Below, in pieces: positions 21,744 to 33,798 of a stretch of DNA of 64,000 nucleotides (the first letter of the stretch is position 1; each line of letters opens with the position of its first letter). Under the pieces are notes generated by a model. It was not told where the DNA came from. It was given only the letters and a program-made list of their open reading frames with translations, and made no database searches. A program made the position numbers and the translations under genes. The DNA is from Closterium sp. Naga37s-1 (Eukaryota; Streptophyta; Zygnematophyceae; Desmidiales; Closteriaceae). The DNA lies in assembly GCA_947471745.1 (NCBI GenBank), contig CANJKZ010000080.1, positions 3,636,001-3,700,000 of the forward strand, written 5' to 3'.

Positions 21744-24700
21744 ATGAAGCGACGAGCCGGCAGTGCGAGCAACTCTCGCGCGCGTAAGAAGCGCGATCAG
21801 GGAGAGGCGGTCGACCCTCTTCTCCTCGCCTTCAGGTACTTCCCGCCGTAGCTCTAACCTCTCCTGCATTTTCTCTGTTTCCTCTGTTTTTTATATTTTT
21901 TATAACATAATTTCTCGCTCTGACACGCCTTTTATGTGCGACGTTTCCAATGTCACTCTGATTGCCGGTGCGTGCAGGGAAATAGCAACCACCGTTACAG
22001 TCACATCTAAGCAACGCGACATCGCATTCCGCGTGTCGTCTCCCGTCTGCCATGGCTGTCGAGTCAACTCCAAGGATAACCCCAACTGTTTCTGCTGCCT
22101 CGCCCCGCTTCCCGGAACCTTCCGCAAACGCGGCTTATGGCGGAATATTTCGAACCATACGCGTGAGGCAGACGATCTTTCCGCGGAACTTCGCGAATCC
22201 ACGTCATCCCCCGTAGGATTGACCAATCTCGGCGCGACCTGCTACATCAACAGCATCCTCCAGTGCTTATATCGAATCCCGGGTTTCCTGCGCGGATTCT
22301 TCGCCACGGATGACGTCACCCTACGTCAGCACCCGGTCCTGTTAGAGTTAGCTCGCATTTTCGTCAATCTGACGGTTGGCTGCCGGTCAGTGGTGAATCC
22401 GTCAAAGTTGACGGACGTCCTTCAGTTAGACAGTGACGTGCAGCAGGACGGTCAGGAATTTATGAAACTCTTTCTCTCCCTCCTAGAATCCCTCCTCTCC
22501 TCCTCCTCCCTTTCCTCCTCCCTCCTTTCCTCCTCCTCTAACGCATCTTCCATCCTTGTACCCTCTGCCAATGGGCCAGCCAATCCCGTGCTGCCAGGTG
22601 GCTTTCTGGCGCATCTGTTCCGAGGGACGTACTCCTATGTGACCACGTGAGTGGCTTGTGCTTGCCACGTGAGTGGCTTGTGCTTGCCACGTGCAACCCT
22701 CTGTTGCTTTGCCTTAAAGCATGTGTTAGCACGTGTGCCTGTTTCCTCAATCGTGTTGTAAACCCATCCTTCCACCACATTATTCCGCACCCCATCACGC
22801 CACACCCCACCCCACCCCACTCCACCCCACCTCACCCCACCAGATGCTGCGAGTGCGGACAGCCGTCAGCCTCGTCCTCCCGCCTCGTTCCCTTCTATGA
22901 GCTCGAATTGCCCTTGCACACTCCAGCACAATCATCAGCACCACCAGCAGCGCCTCCCCAGACGAAGGGACCTCTCAAACGCAAGGCCAAGGGAGGAGCA
23001 GCAGCGTCAGCAGCAGCAGCAGCAGCAGCAGCAGCGGCAGCAGGGGAGAGGGCCGGTGTGTCAGTGCAGCAGTGTCTTGAGCGTTACACAGCAGAGGAGC
23101 GGCTGGAGGGTGGTAACCAGATGTGCTGCGAGCAGTGTGGGCGGAAAACGGACGCCACAAGGAGGGTGTGCATTCGCGGCGTGCCGCCCGTGCTGAACCT
23201 GCACCTCATGCGCTTCGTATTCGATGCTAAGGTAGGTTAATATGGGGGTGATGAGCTTGTTAGGGTGGTAAGTAGATGTGCTGCGAGCCGTGTTCGATAC
23301 GGGAGGGTGTGCATGCGTAGCGTGCCGCCCATATTGAACTTGCACCTCATGCGCTTCGTGTTTGATGCCAAGGTGTGTGTAAGGTGGTACAGCTGTCCAA
23401 ATGTAAGATTAGAGTACCAAGATGTCGTCTCAAAGGCAACTGACTGAACAATAAACAACCCCAAACCCTGATTACTGAGTCGTCTCAAAGCAACTGTGTA
23501 TCTGTGTTTATATGTGCTGTTGTGTCCCCACACAGACGATGAGCAAGAAGAAAGTCACATCAGGGGTGCGCATTCCTCTCACTCTCGACCTCTCACCGTA
23601 CGTTCAACCTAGTGTTGATTCCTTCAAAGAAGCAGGCGGGCCTCTGGCAGAAAAACCTGCAGAAGCAGCAGCAGCAGCATCAGTAAGGGCAGGAGGGGAA
23701 GGGGTTGGAGGAGGGGTGGGAGGAGCAGGGGTAGAGAGTAAAGCAGGGGGGTGTGCTGCCGGTGATGAAAAGCCAAGGGTAGGGAAGCGAGGCTGTAGGA
23801 GGATTGGAGATAGAGGGGAAGAATCCAGGCAATGGGGCGGGGGAAAGAGGCGAGGTATTGCAGCAAGAAGGGGAGGAAGAGGAGGAGGGGAAGAAGCGGG
23901 AGAAGGAAAGAAAGAAGTGGGAGAAGGAAAGACAGAAGCTGGAGAAGGAAAGGCAGAAACAGGGGAAGGAAAAGCAGAAGCAGGAGAAGGAAAAACAGAA
24001 ACAGGGGAAGGAAAGACAGAAATAGGAGAAGAGCAAAGAACAGCAGAAGATGCAGCGGAAGCTAGTCAGAAGACGTCCGAGCCTCCTAGACCTAGTCTTA
24101 AGTACCAGTTAGTAGCGATTCTGCAGCACAAGGGCAGCCAGGCGTCATGCGGGCACTATGTGGCTCATGTGAAGGACGTGCGGAGTGGGCAGTGGTGGTT
24201 GTTCAATGATGAGGAGGTGGTGCGACTGGGCCGACACCCCATGGGGGAGGAGAAAGGTGGGAAGAAGGGGGAGGGGAAGGGGGAGGGGAAGAAGGCTGAA
24301 GTGGGGACTGAGAAAGGGGCTGTTGAGGTGTCTCGAGACGCGCATGTGAAGGACGTGCGGAGTGGGCAGTGGTGGCTTTTTAACGACGAAGAGGTGGTGC
24401 GACTGGGCCGACACCCCATGGGGGAGGAGAAGGGGGAGAAGGGGGAGAAGGGGAATGAAAAGAAAGTTGCGAAGGGTGCTGAGAAGGGGGTTGAGGAACG
24501 GGTTTTTGAGGTGTCTCAAAGTGCAAAGGGTGAGGTGAAAGGTACTGAGAAAGGTGCTGAAACCTTGGCCTTTGAGCCATCTGAGAACGCAATGTTGTTG
24601 AAGGGGAAGGTGGCTGAAAGGGTAGGAATGCAGCTGGTTGGGGAGGCGGTGGGGTGCGCAGAGAGGAATGGCAGGGATAATGACACCCCACTCTGCGATG

Positions 24701-27700
24701 AAGGCGGTGGAGGCGAAAGGACAGGAGCAGGAAGAGATGAAGCAGGGGCATCAGCAGGGGAGATAGAGACAACAAGAGAAGTGGGGGCAGCAGGAGAAGA
24801 AGTAGGAGAAGCAGGGAAAGGGACAGCAGGGGCAGTAGGGGAAGGAGCAGCTGGGGAAGGGGCAGCTGGGGTAGGAGCAGCTGGGGAAGGAGCAGCTGGG
24901 GAAGGAGCAGCTGGGAAAGGAGCAGCTGGGGAAGGGGCAACAAGAGATAAGTCTGATGGGACTGGTAGGCGGGTTGGGTGTGATGATACGACTGACTTGA
25001 CTGGTGGGAAGAGCGAGGGGACTTCAGATGTCTGTGACCCTCATCCGATTGATCTTGACGAGGGAATCAACAACACTGATGGGACTGGCCCTCAGTCCTT
25101 TCAGGGCCCTGAAAGGACTGACCCTCATCCGATTGACCTTGATAGCACTGACCCTCAGGGGAATGACCCCCATCGGGTTGACCCTCATGGCGCTACTGAC
25201 CCTGATTTGATTGACCTTGATGAGATTGACCCTGTTTCAATTGACTTGGATCGGATTTCAGACGACGTAGATGCGAAGAAGCGTCACCCACCTTCGCTTG
25301 GTCCGCAAAAGCGTCGCCGAGTGGGCCGACAACGAGGCCCCGAGTCGTTTCTCAAGGCCGCTCCTGAGATTCCACCTGAAGAACCACCTGAGTGCCCTGG
25401 CAAGGCGCCTCTGAAGAAGCAGATCTCGTTGCTGGCGGATTCCGTTGCTGCTCCACCTGGAAAAGCACCTGTAAGGCAACGGCGATCCGCGTCCCAAGCT
25501 CAACATGTGGCAGCAACAAGCAAGAAGCCAGAGGCGGTTTGTAACGGTGTGCATGGTGCGGAGAGTGGTGGTGGGGAGTGCGGGCCGGGTGGTTCCAGGA
25601 AAGGGGGGACTGCAGTGAACGGTGGTCGAGAGGGGCTGGGGGAAGGAGGGGGAGAGGAGGTGACGTCAGCAGATGCATACATGCTGATATACGTGCGGGA
25701 GGGCTTTGGGGAAGGTAGTGTTACAGGGATAGTTACAGGGAAGGTTGCTGATATACATGCTATGGGGGTAGCTCCTGGATTAGCAGCGGAGGCAGGTGGA
25801 TTGGAGTGTGAGGGAGCTGAAATGGGGGATGGGAACTCACGTGAACCAACAGCAAAAGCACCTGATGCGGCTGTGAAGGCACCTGAAACAACAGCAGCAG
25901 CATCTGATGCGGCTGTCAAAGCACCTGAAACGACTGCAGAAGCACCTGATGCGGCTGTTAAAGCACCTGAAACGACTGCAGCAGAAGCACCTGACGCGGC
26001 TGTTAAAGCACCTGAAACGACTGCAGCAGAAGCACCTGACGCGGCTGTTAAAGCACCTGAAGCCAGTGCGGGAGCAGCCAAGAAAGAAAATGTATTTTTC
26101 CTGGGAGGTGACTGTGTCCCTCTGCCCCAGTTTCTCGTAGACGAGGTGACTAAAACGAATGCTGCTTTTCGGCAGCAGTGTGAGGAGCAGAGGCGATGGG
26201 ACGAGGAAACGAGGAGGGGAATCGAGGAGAGGAGGAGCGAGGTCCGAAACGTGCTCTCCCTGATGCCTGTCGGTACGGGAGTGGAAGGAACGGGAGGAAG
26301 GAGAGACGGGGAGAAGGAGGAGAAGCAGGAGGCGGAAGGGGAAGCGGAGGAGTTTTTTTGGATCAGCACGGAGTGGCTCAAGGCGTGGGCTGATAGCGAG
26401 GACCTACCGTGAGTCATGCACACACACACTACGACCGTTTTTTGAGGTGCCTAAAAAAAAGCCGCAGAGTCATCCGAGAGATTCGCCTTCACAACCGCAC
26501 ATCTCCACATCTCCACACCCCAACAATTCACCTGTCTGCTCCCCCTCCGCACCCCCTTTTGAGGCGCCTCAAAAGTCTGCTCCCCCTCCGCACCCCCTTT
26601 TCGTGCTCGTGTTGTCGATGTGTCTCCATCCTCTCCTCGTCATATCCTCCGTGTTCTGCAGAGGCCACATCGACAACACCCCTCTCCTATGTCCTTCGCA
26701 CGGGCTGGTGCCCCGTGCGAGCCTCCCTCTCATGAAACGAATATCCTCCATCGCATGGGCCATGCTGCACTCCCAGGTACGCGTGAGCGTGAGCATCTCT
26801 GTGGGTGAGCAAGGTGGGCACAGAAAGAGCAGCTGAAGAATGTTGCACCCTGAGCAAGAGTGTTCCACCCACCCGCCACCGGCTGGTGCCTCGAGCGGCC
26901 CGGCGTGCTTCTCGTGAAGCGGGTATGCCCCATCGCATGGGCCATGCTAGACTCGCAGGTACGCGTGAGCATCTCTGCGTGAAGTCTGCCCACGGATTGG
27001 AGCCTTTTTTTTTAGTCGACTCAAAAATAGTCTGCCCACGGGTTGGAGCCTTTTTTTTTAGTCGACTCAAAAATAGTCTGCCCACGGGTTGGAGCCTGCC
27101 TCGAGCCAGCCTACCTCTCGTGAAGGGGGTATCACCTGCAGCATGGGCCATGCTCGTTTCCAAGGTACACCTGACCCTTGAGTTATCTCAAAAGACGATT
27201 TTTGAGGCGCCTCAAAACTGAGACGATTTTTGAGGCGCCTCAAAACTGAGACGATTTTTGAGGCGCCTCATAAATGGGCCATGCTCGTTTCCAAGGTACA
27301 CCTGGCCCTTGAGTTTTCCCAAAAGCCTCCATGCTCCTCATCAAGATGCGTTGGCTCCGTGTGTAAGCTTTACAGCGGCTTCTTGTGAGTCAACTCAAAA
27401 AGCACACCGGGTTTCTGAAGAGGCCACATTGACAGCTCTGCTCACCTGTTTCTGTTTCCTGTTCACTGTTGAATGCATTGCAGAACAGGAACAGTGCAAT
27501 GGCCTGCCCCTCTGCCAGGAACGCTGTTCGCCCATAGTGTCTGCTCCCAGAGGCACTTGCAGCCATGTGCACGCCCAGACTCTAACCAAAATACCACTCG
27601 CTCTGTCCTGTTTCTGTTTCTACTTACATTTCTGTTTGTTATTATGTTACCCTGTTGTTGATTGCAGTACGGCAGGGGTCCGCCTATCTCTCAGGCAGCG

Positions 27701-30700
27701 GGCTGCTGCGAGTGCCTGGTGGCAGCGGCGCTGGCTGGAAGACAAACCATATATGTTCTTGCTGTTATAACATTGTTTTATTTCGTTATAAGGTTGCTGG
27801 AAGACATTTTTGAGGCGCCTCAAAAGTCGCCTCAAAAGTCGTCTGGAAGACAAACCACATATGTTCTTGCTGTTACAACATTGTTTTTATTTTGTTATAA
27901 GGTTGCTGGAAGACAACCCTTTCCGCCGTTGTTTTTGCTTCTGTTCCTGTCAACTTGTTGCTTGCTGATCGCAGTATGGAGGTGGCCCGACCCTATCCCA
28001 GGCAGCGTGCTGCTGCGAGTGCCTGGTGGCAGAGGCTTTAGCAGCAGTGAGTGCAGGCAGCTACAGGGAGGAGAGGGCGCGTGTGCGACTGCTGGTGGAA
28101 GAAAACATCAAAGGAAGGGGCCTGGAGGGACTGGGATACTATGTCTCCAAGCCATGGTGAGTGCGTGCATGTGTGCACCCCTTATTCTTCCTCCCAGCCT
28201 TCCCCCTCCCTCCTCCTCCCTCTACAAGTTTCCCAACCACAGTATCTATCACTACCCCATTTTCCCTTTGGGTTGATCAACGGGCTCTTTGAGACGTTTC
28301 ATATCAACACCCCCTTTCCCGCCTCCTCCCATCCCCGCCTCCCCCTCCCCCCCCTCCTCCTCCCGCCTACTCAGGCTGAACAACTGGCTGAGGAGGACAA
28401 AGGCTGATGCCCCAACTGCGGCTGACAGCAACCCCCTGGGCGGCATTGTTTGTCCTCATCAGGGGTTGATGCCGGAGGGTAGAGGTGGGGAGGCAAGGAG
28501 GGCCGTTGTGAGCAGGGAGGTGTGGGGATGGCTGAAACGGTGGGCGGAGGAGGGGAGGAGGCGAGGAGAGGAGGAGAGAGTGAAAGAGGCGGAGGAGAGA
28601 GCAAGGGAGGAGAGTAAGAGTTTGCAAGAGGGGGATAAGAGCTTGAGGAAGGAGGAAAGTTCGAGTGAAGGGGAGCATTGTACGGGTAAGGAAGAGGGAA
28701 GGTCTCTAGTGAGCAATGGAGCAGAGACCAAGGAAGCTGCGATCACAGAGATCAAGGACGAGAAAGAAGAGAAAGAAGAGGCAGTGGCAGAAGCAAAGGG
28801 TGGGTCCAAGCCTCCTCACCCTGCTTCTTCAAGTGCTGAGATTGCACTGCACAGTCCCGCGTTACTTCAGACGGGAAGTCACAGCCAGTTGTTGGAGTTC
28901 CCAGCTTCAACTGCAGAGTGTGCCGTGTGCGTGGCAGCAGCAGCAGAGGCAGCTGAGCAGGCTGATGCACTGAGTCTCGTGCAGCAGCAGCAGCGCCAAC
29001 AATTCCTCCGCCTCTTTTCCCTCCGCCCCCTCCCCCTCTCCCTCCCCTCGTGCCCCACCACTTCCCCTCGCCTCTCCTCCCGCTCCCCACCCTCCTCTCC
29101 ATCCCCACCCTCTAAGCACGAGGAGCCTGTTTCTGAGGCGCCTACAAAGCAAGAAGAGCCCATTGAGCACCCCGACAAGATCATCCCCTCCTCTGAGGCG
29201 CCTCAAAAGCAAGAGGTCATCCCCTCACGCTCTGAGTCTGAGTTCCCCTACGCGCTCATCCCCTCCTCCTGGGTCGCCCTCTGGCGTGCCTTCCTCTCCG
29301 CCCCGCCTACTGCCACCAAGTCTGCAGCTGCAGGGGCTGCAGGGTGTGACGGAGGGGCTTTTGAGAATTCTCAAAAGTCACTCCAATATAGAGGGGCTGT
29401 CACAAGCAAAGAGTCAGCAGCAGCTTGTCAGCAATCCCCTCCCAGCCTGGAGGGAGCACTGAGGGCCGTGCGGTGTCAGCAGCATGGGGGCCTGGTTGCC
29501 CCGCTGCCAGCACTGGTTAGCAGCAGGAAGGGCGAGCTGCTTCAGGCAAATGCAGAATCTGTGAGTATCCCTTCCTTAGTAGAACACACACGTGATGATA
29601 GGTTTGTGTTGAGACGTCTCAACGCCCCTCCCCGTGAGGCACTGCAGCACCTGCAGGGGCAGCAGCATGTCAGCAGCCTCTTCCCAGTTTGGAGGGGGCA
29701 CTGAGGGGCATGAGGTGTGAGCAGCATGGCGGTTGCGCCACTGCCGGCACTGGTTAGCAGCAAAAAGGGCGAGCTACTTCAGGCAAACGCAGAGTCTGTG
29801 AGTATCCCTTTCCTGTTTTGAGACGTCCCGAAGTGTTTTCCCAGTTTGGAGGGGCACTGAGGGCCGTGCGGTGCGAGCATTATGGGGGCTGGTGGCCCCG
29901 CTGCCAGTATTGGTTAGCAGGAGGAAGGGCGAGCTACTTCAGGCAAACGCGCGTCTGTGAGTATCTCTCCCTTAGTAGAACACACACGTAGCTATCCATT
30001 TGTTTTGAGACGTCTCAAAGGCCCCCCTCCCTGTCTAGAGGGGACACTGGGGGCCAAGTTTTTTTAGATGAGAAATATAGATTTTGTTTTCATCTGGTTA
30101 TGTGTGCACCTGCAAAAACATCACTCATCCGTTTGCTACAGGACAACCACATAAATGTGTTGAAAATGAGGAAATTGGAGGAAGCGGGGAGGTCGACATT
30201 TTTTTGGCCAGCTGTCACTAGGAGAGAGAAAGCATCATGCAATCAGGGCTCTCCCATAAGCTACAAAGTTGACTTTTGAGTCGACTCAAAAGTCAACTCA
30301 TTTTGTTGGTTAGCTGTCGCTAGGAGAGAGAAAGCATCATGCAATCAGGGCTCTCCCATAAGCTACAAAGCCACCAGAGCTCACCGCACCAATAGGCTAC
30401 GCCACAGCCAAGGCGCTGAAACATTTCATCTTGCGCAAGCTTGAGTCGAACCAATGGTGGTGGTGGTCCATGTTTCACAAACGGGCTTTAGGGCGTGACC
30501 CCACTTGTCCAGCGACCGCAGGGCTGACCTCAAAGGCAACCCACGCGCTGAATCCATCGATGACTCCGCGAGTGATGAGTCGATTTTTGAGTCGGCTCAA
30601 AAAAAGGCAACCCACGCGCTGATTTCCAAGCGCCTTACGATGGATCCATCGATGACTCCTCGATTGCCTGACGTAAAGAACCAATTTGATGTCGCCATGG

Positions 30701-33700
30701 ATTATACAAATCCCAGAACCAATTCGATGTTGCCAGCTGTCATTGTGAGAAACCACGCCACGAGAGCTCACGGTTTGTTGTGAGGGTTGACAAGCAAGCT
30801 CGAAACTGGAGAGCATGGCAGGCAGGTGGCGGTTGATGATGGCTGAAGGCGCGAGGCGATGGGGTCCCAAGGGGCGTCGCAACCACCCCAAGTGTCCGTG
30901 GTTGCGCCCAATTGGCCTGAATTTCAGGCCCACGCTCGAACTATAGGTCTGCCCACTTTCTTACCGTACATCCATCTAAACATACAGCTTTGCGTGCTCC
31001 CGCAGCTTCCCCCGCTACTCCTACAAGCTCTAGGCTTGGAAGACTTTTTTCAAGCGACATGGCTCGGGTGGTTTAAGTGGTGCTGGCGGCAAGATTGTGA
31101 TTACTGCTGTGACAACGTTCGTAAATGCTTTCCTCAGCAAAGATCCTTCGTCCATCAACGACAATAACATAGAATGGCAATCAAAGCATGGATGTGATAT
31201 GCACTTCTTCATGACTTGATGCATGCATATCACATCCATGTTTTGATTGCCATACTATGTTATTGTCGTTGATGGACGAAGGATCTTTGCTGAGGGGAGC
31301 AGTCACGAACGTTGTCACAGCAGCAGTCACAATCATTGTGAGCATCCATGCTGCCGCCAGCACCACTTGGACCACCCGAGCCCTGCCGCTTAAAGCTTAA
31401 GTCCCAAATTACGAAGCGCGCAGGGCAAGATTACTAATCTTGCTCAACTGGCGTTTTGGGTGCTGTATTTTGGCGAATTTCTGGTTACAGTATGTACGAA
31501 GCAATTCTATTGGTCGAGGCCTAACACAGGGCTAAAACTTCAAGTTTCAGCTTTCTGCAATTTGGGACTCGAGGTCTCAAACAGGCAATTGGCCCCAGAG
31601 TTTGCTGACTCAGCGAAAAACCACCTGAGTGTTGCGAAATCAGGCAACGCGTCTTTCCCAAACCACCCAGCCCTCAGACTTGCGCAAGCTTACTAAACTT
31701 GTGCAATTTGGTCCGCGAGCTTTAAAAGGTTATTTTAAACGATGTTATTTTCTTTATTTGGTAAGGTTCGCAGAGGATTTCGAAGTTATTGTCCATGTAT
31801 TGCTTAAAAGGCTCTTTAGAACATAAGAAGAGCTTCCTGAAATGGGAAAACATTTTGTGTAAGTAACCTCAAGAAGCTCCAATGGATTCTGAAGACCCTT
31901 TCAAGCAATACCTGGACAACAACTTTGAAATATGTAAGACCTTACCAAATCAAGAAAATTAACCTTGCGCAACGAATTCCCAGGACTGTAATGGACATAT
32001 CCAGCAGATTTATGTGGTTGTGAATCGTGAAATGAAACGATTTCGGAGGCACGTTCTGTCCCCTTCATCCATCCACACAACTTTTCATCCCTCTTGGCAC
32101 AATCCCTCCCCATCCCCACACCCCTCTTTATCACTCCCCTTACCTCTGTACCCCTGTGACACTTCAGGAGCCCTTCACTATAGTCACACGGTCAGAATGG
32201 GGCGAGCTGAGCAGCCAGTGGGGCGGCACGCCCACCTCTGCCATCCGCGCGCGAATCAAATCAAATCTTCCCTCCAACAACCATGCACCTGATACTAAAT
32301 CTTCACAAAGTCAGAAATCCACTGTGGGGAAGAGCCGTGGAGACCAATCCTTCCCCAGCCCATATTGCCTGGAAACCAGCCCTCCTTTGTGTCACATCTG
32401 CTACAAGAATCCAGAAGAGATCGCAAAGGAAGAGGAGAGGGCTATGAGGGAGGAGTTACAGAGGGGGGATTACAGGGAAGAGGAGATACTGGTTGAGCTG
32501 GTGAGGGGATTTGAGCCTCCTCCCTCTGTTGTTGCGTCTACGTATGGGTTCCCACCTCTAGCTGTGTCACGCCGGTTTGCGTCTGCTTCCTCCTCTGCTG
32601 CCGGTGCTGCTGCTGGTGATGCCGCTAGTACTGCTAGTGTTGTTGGTGATGCTAGTGCTAGTGCTGCTGGTGCTGCTAGTGATCTTGCTGCTGCTGCTGC
32701 TGCTTCTGCCAACGGCAATGATACCAATATTCTTCCAGGTGAAAAGCTCAGTCCGCCACTGCTGGCAGCGGCACCACAGGCCAAGACAACAAAAACAGGA
32801 TTACCAATGGCTAGACTACAGAGACGGCCACTGCGAACGGGGGGATGCCGTGTGGCAATAAGAGTATCAGGCTCAACCACCCTGCACCAGCTGAAGCTGC
32901 AGATCTGGGAGTCCCTGGGAGTGGTTCCTGAGAACCAGCGCATTGGATTCAGCACTGTTGAAATCACTGCGCTGCGTGGCCGCGAGAGGGTTTCTCATAA
33001 GGCCGTGTCTCATGAGTCCCTGGAAGTGGTCCCTGAGAACCAGCGCATTGGGTTTGGCACGGAGGAAGTTACTGATTTGGAGGAGCATGAGGGTGTGTCG
33101 ATGGTGCAAGCTGGAGTGTTTGCGGGTGCCCGGCTGTGGGTGGTGGATTCTAAAGTGCACAAGGACAGGGACATTGCAGGTAAATGGGTTTTTGTTTTGT
33201 GATTTTATTCTATTTTTTCCCCGAAAGCCAGATAGCTTGAGCTGGTGAATCCGAAATGCTTAAGGCTTATGGTTTGGGTGGTTGTGGGTTTTTATTAGCT
33301 CTTCTCAAGTTCTTACACCCTATGCCCCGTAATCTCAAGTTGCTCACCCTAGTCACCCCAGATTGCCGCTCACTTCCTTTCTCCTGCAATTTCTCCTCGC
33401 CCTTCCCTCTCCCCTGCCTTCTTCCGTCAGAGGAGCTCGCAGTTGTGGATGACACGCAGAAGGAGGAAGCAGGTTTCAAAGGCACAGGCCTGGCTGGTAG
33501 TTTTTGCATCGACTCAAAAGCAGACCCAAAACGCCGCTCACTTCCTTTCTCCTCCCGCAATTTCTCCTCCCTCTTCCCTCTCCCCCGCCTTGTTCCATCA
33601 GAGGAGCTCCCAGTTGTGGATGACACGCAGAAGGAGGAGGCAGGTTTCAAAGGTACAGGTCTGGCTGGTAGTTTCCTCCCTGTAACTATTTTTCCAGTAG

Positions 33701-33798
33701 CAAGCGCAGCAACGGTTGGAGCAGACACAGCAACGGTTGCAGCCGAGGGCATTAAGTCGGGTGCACATGATGCCGCGGATGGTCATGTAGTCCTGTAG
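21744..33798 (+). CDS. UBP26: Ubiquitin C-terminal hydrolase, UBP26/USP48 type
   Basis: Exons: 21744-21835, 21978-22646, 22844-23231, 23536-26408, 26662-26776, 27975-28156, 28375-29560, 32168-33179, 33602-33798. Phases are all consistent, giving 2,237 aa (Arabidopsis UBP26 is about half that). UBP26 removes ubiquitin from histone H2B in the nucleus. Seen here: a Cys cluster at about 55-71, the Cys box [10 protein letters not shown] (Cys about 119), a finger with two CxxC pairs, the His box SCGHYVAHV (His about 590), and DUSP-like units [36 protein letters not shown] and [14 protein letters not shown] ubiquitin-like domain lies near the C terminus ([19 protein letters not shown]). The extra length is low-complexity Lys/Glu/Gly/Pro insertions plus an in-frame copy of the segment just after the active-site His. 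Several exons have degraded copies in adjacent introns. Confidence 0.88.
22640..22695 (+). repeat. Duplicated donor of UBP26 exon 2
   Basis: The donor GACCAC|GTGAGTGGCTTGTG is repeated twice more as CCACGTGAGTGGCTTGTG at a 23-bp period. Exon 3's 3' end ([20 protein letters not shown]) likewise has a diverged copy at about 23266-23372, with its own donor-like AAG|GTGTGT. Confidence 0.8.
24166..24530 (+). repeat. In-frame coding duplication in UBP26 exon 4
   Basis: The stretch [20 protein letters not shown] plus [10 protein letters not shown] occurs twice, 177 bp (59 codons) apart. The junction contains GTGTCTCGAGACGC, a decayed palindrome. The second copy is followed by TTTTTGAGGTGTCTCAAAG (residues FEVSQS), another near-core palindrome. 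Only the first copy follows the His box. Confidence 0.9.
24835..24940 (+). repeat. 15-bp coding repeat (GEGAA)
   Basis: About seven copies of GCAGCTGGGGAAGGA encode GAAGE-type pentapeptides within UBP26 exon 4. A further coding repeat of about 42-45 bp ([16 protein letters not shown]) lies at 25850-26060. Confidence 0.9.
26540..26600. repeat. GCGC-class palindrome between two copies of a 29-bp segment
   Basis: CTGCTCCCCCTCCGCACCCC occurs on both sides of TTTTGAGGCGCCTCAAAA (26557-26574), in the intron before UBP26 exon 5. Confidence 0.9.
26870..27310 (+). repeat. Degraded exon-5 copies and short palindrome arrays
   Basis: Two or three diverged copies of UBP26 exon 5 end ([14 protein letters not shown] frames with CAG|GTAC or AAG|GTAC donors) lie at 26880-26960, 27097-27165 and 27275-27300. 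Between them are a 46-bp repeat with TTAGTCGACTCAAAAATA (27000-27080) and a 37-bp repeat with TTTTGAGGCGCCTCAAAA (three times, first at 27200-27217). Confidence 0.8.
27660..27910 (+). repeat. Duplicated segment around UBP26 exon 6 decoy, GCGC palindrome at junction
   Basis: A roughly 75-bp segment starting CTGGAAGACAAACCATATATG is repeated on both sides of TTTTTGAGGCGCCTCAAAAG, near 27808. Just upstream, an exon-6-like copy (27668-27735, frame with [16 protein letters not shown]) precedes the modelled exon 6 at 27975. Confidence 0.85.
29358..29377 (+). repeat. AATT-class palindrome inside UBP26 exon 7
   Basis: CTTTTGAGAATTCTCAAAAG is a perfect 20-bp palindrome read in frame as F-E-N-S-Q-K. 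Two GCGC-class copies lie in the same exon (S-E-A-P-T-K near 29132, degenerate; S-E-A-P-Q-K near 29196-29212). Flanking codons for KQEEP/KQEVIPS and IIPSS/VIPSR are partly duplicated. Confidence 0.92.
30230..30385. repeat. Tandem duplication with 32-bp perfect palindrome
   Basis: A roughly 60-bp segment containing GAGAGAGAAAGCATCATGCA occurs on both sides of a perfect 32-bp palindrome at 30267-30298 (arms AGTTGAC... around GAGTCGACTC). Confidence 0.93.
31060..31384. repeat. Long inverted repeat (foldback), about 150-bp arms
   Basis: Sequence 31060-31205 is the imperfect reverse complement of 31215-31384. Both arms share CAGCAAAGATCCTTCGTCCA and the flanking GACAATAACATA. The centre is a short TGCATGCA-containing loop. 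I found no transposase, and terminal duplications are not obvious. It could be a MITE-like foldback or an inverted duplication. Confidence 0.85.
33360..33680 (+). repeat. Duplicated last exon start of UBP26
   Basis: The acceptor plus [20 protein letters not shown] and about 70 bp of preceding intron occur twice (33431 and 33602). The first copy runs into a decayed palindrome (TTTTTGCATCGACTCAAAA, a TCGA-class remnant). The second reads on to the stop and is modelled as the last exon. Confidence 0.88.

Larger units (their letters stand above)
29561..32167 (+). other. UBP26 intron 7 (2.6 kb) with exon-end copies
   Basis: This intron holds at least two diverged copies of the exon 7 end with donors (29628-29800 and 29835-29960; frame with [10 protein letters not shown] and a ...GAGTCT|GTGAGTATCC donor). 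ACGT-class palindromes lie near 29609, 29818 and 30003. It also has a 130-bp duplication with a 32-bp palindrome (30230-30380) and a long inverted repeat (31060-31384). From 31385 to 32167 I see nothing recognisable. Confidence 0.7.

Noticed and set aside
24145..24943. Minus-strand Pro/Leu/Ser-rich frames opposite UBP26 exon 4
   Set aside because: Complement of Gly/Glu/Lys-rich coding sequence; no family motifs.
30360..30470. Possible minus-strand tRNA near GAGTCGAACC
   Set aside because: Isolated T-arm-like word without a matching acceptor or anticodon arm.
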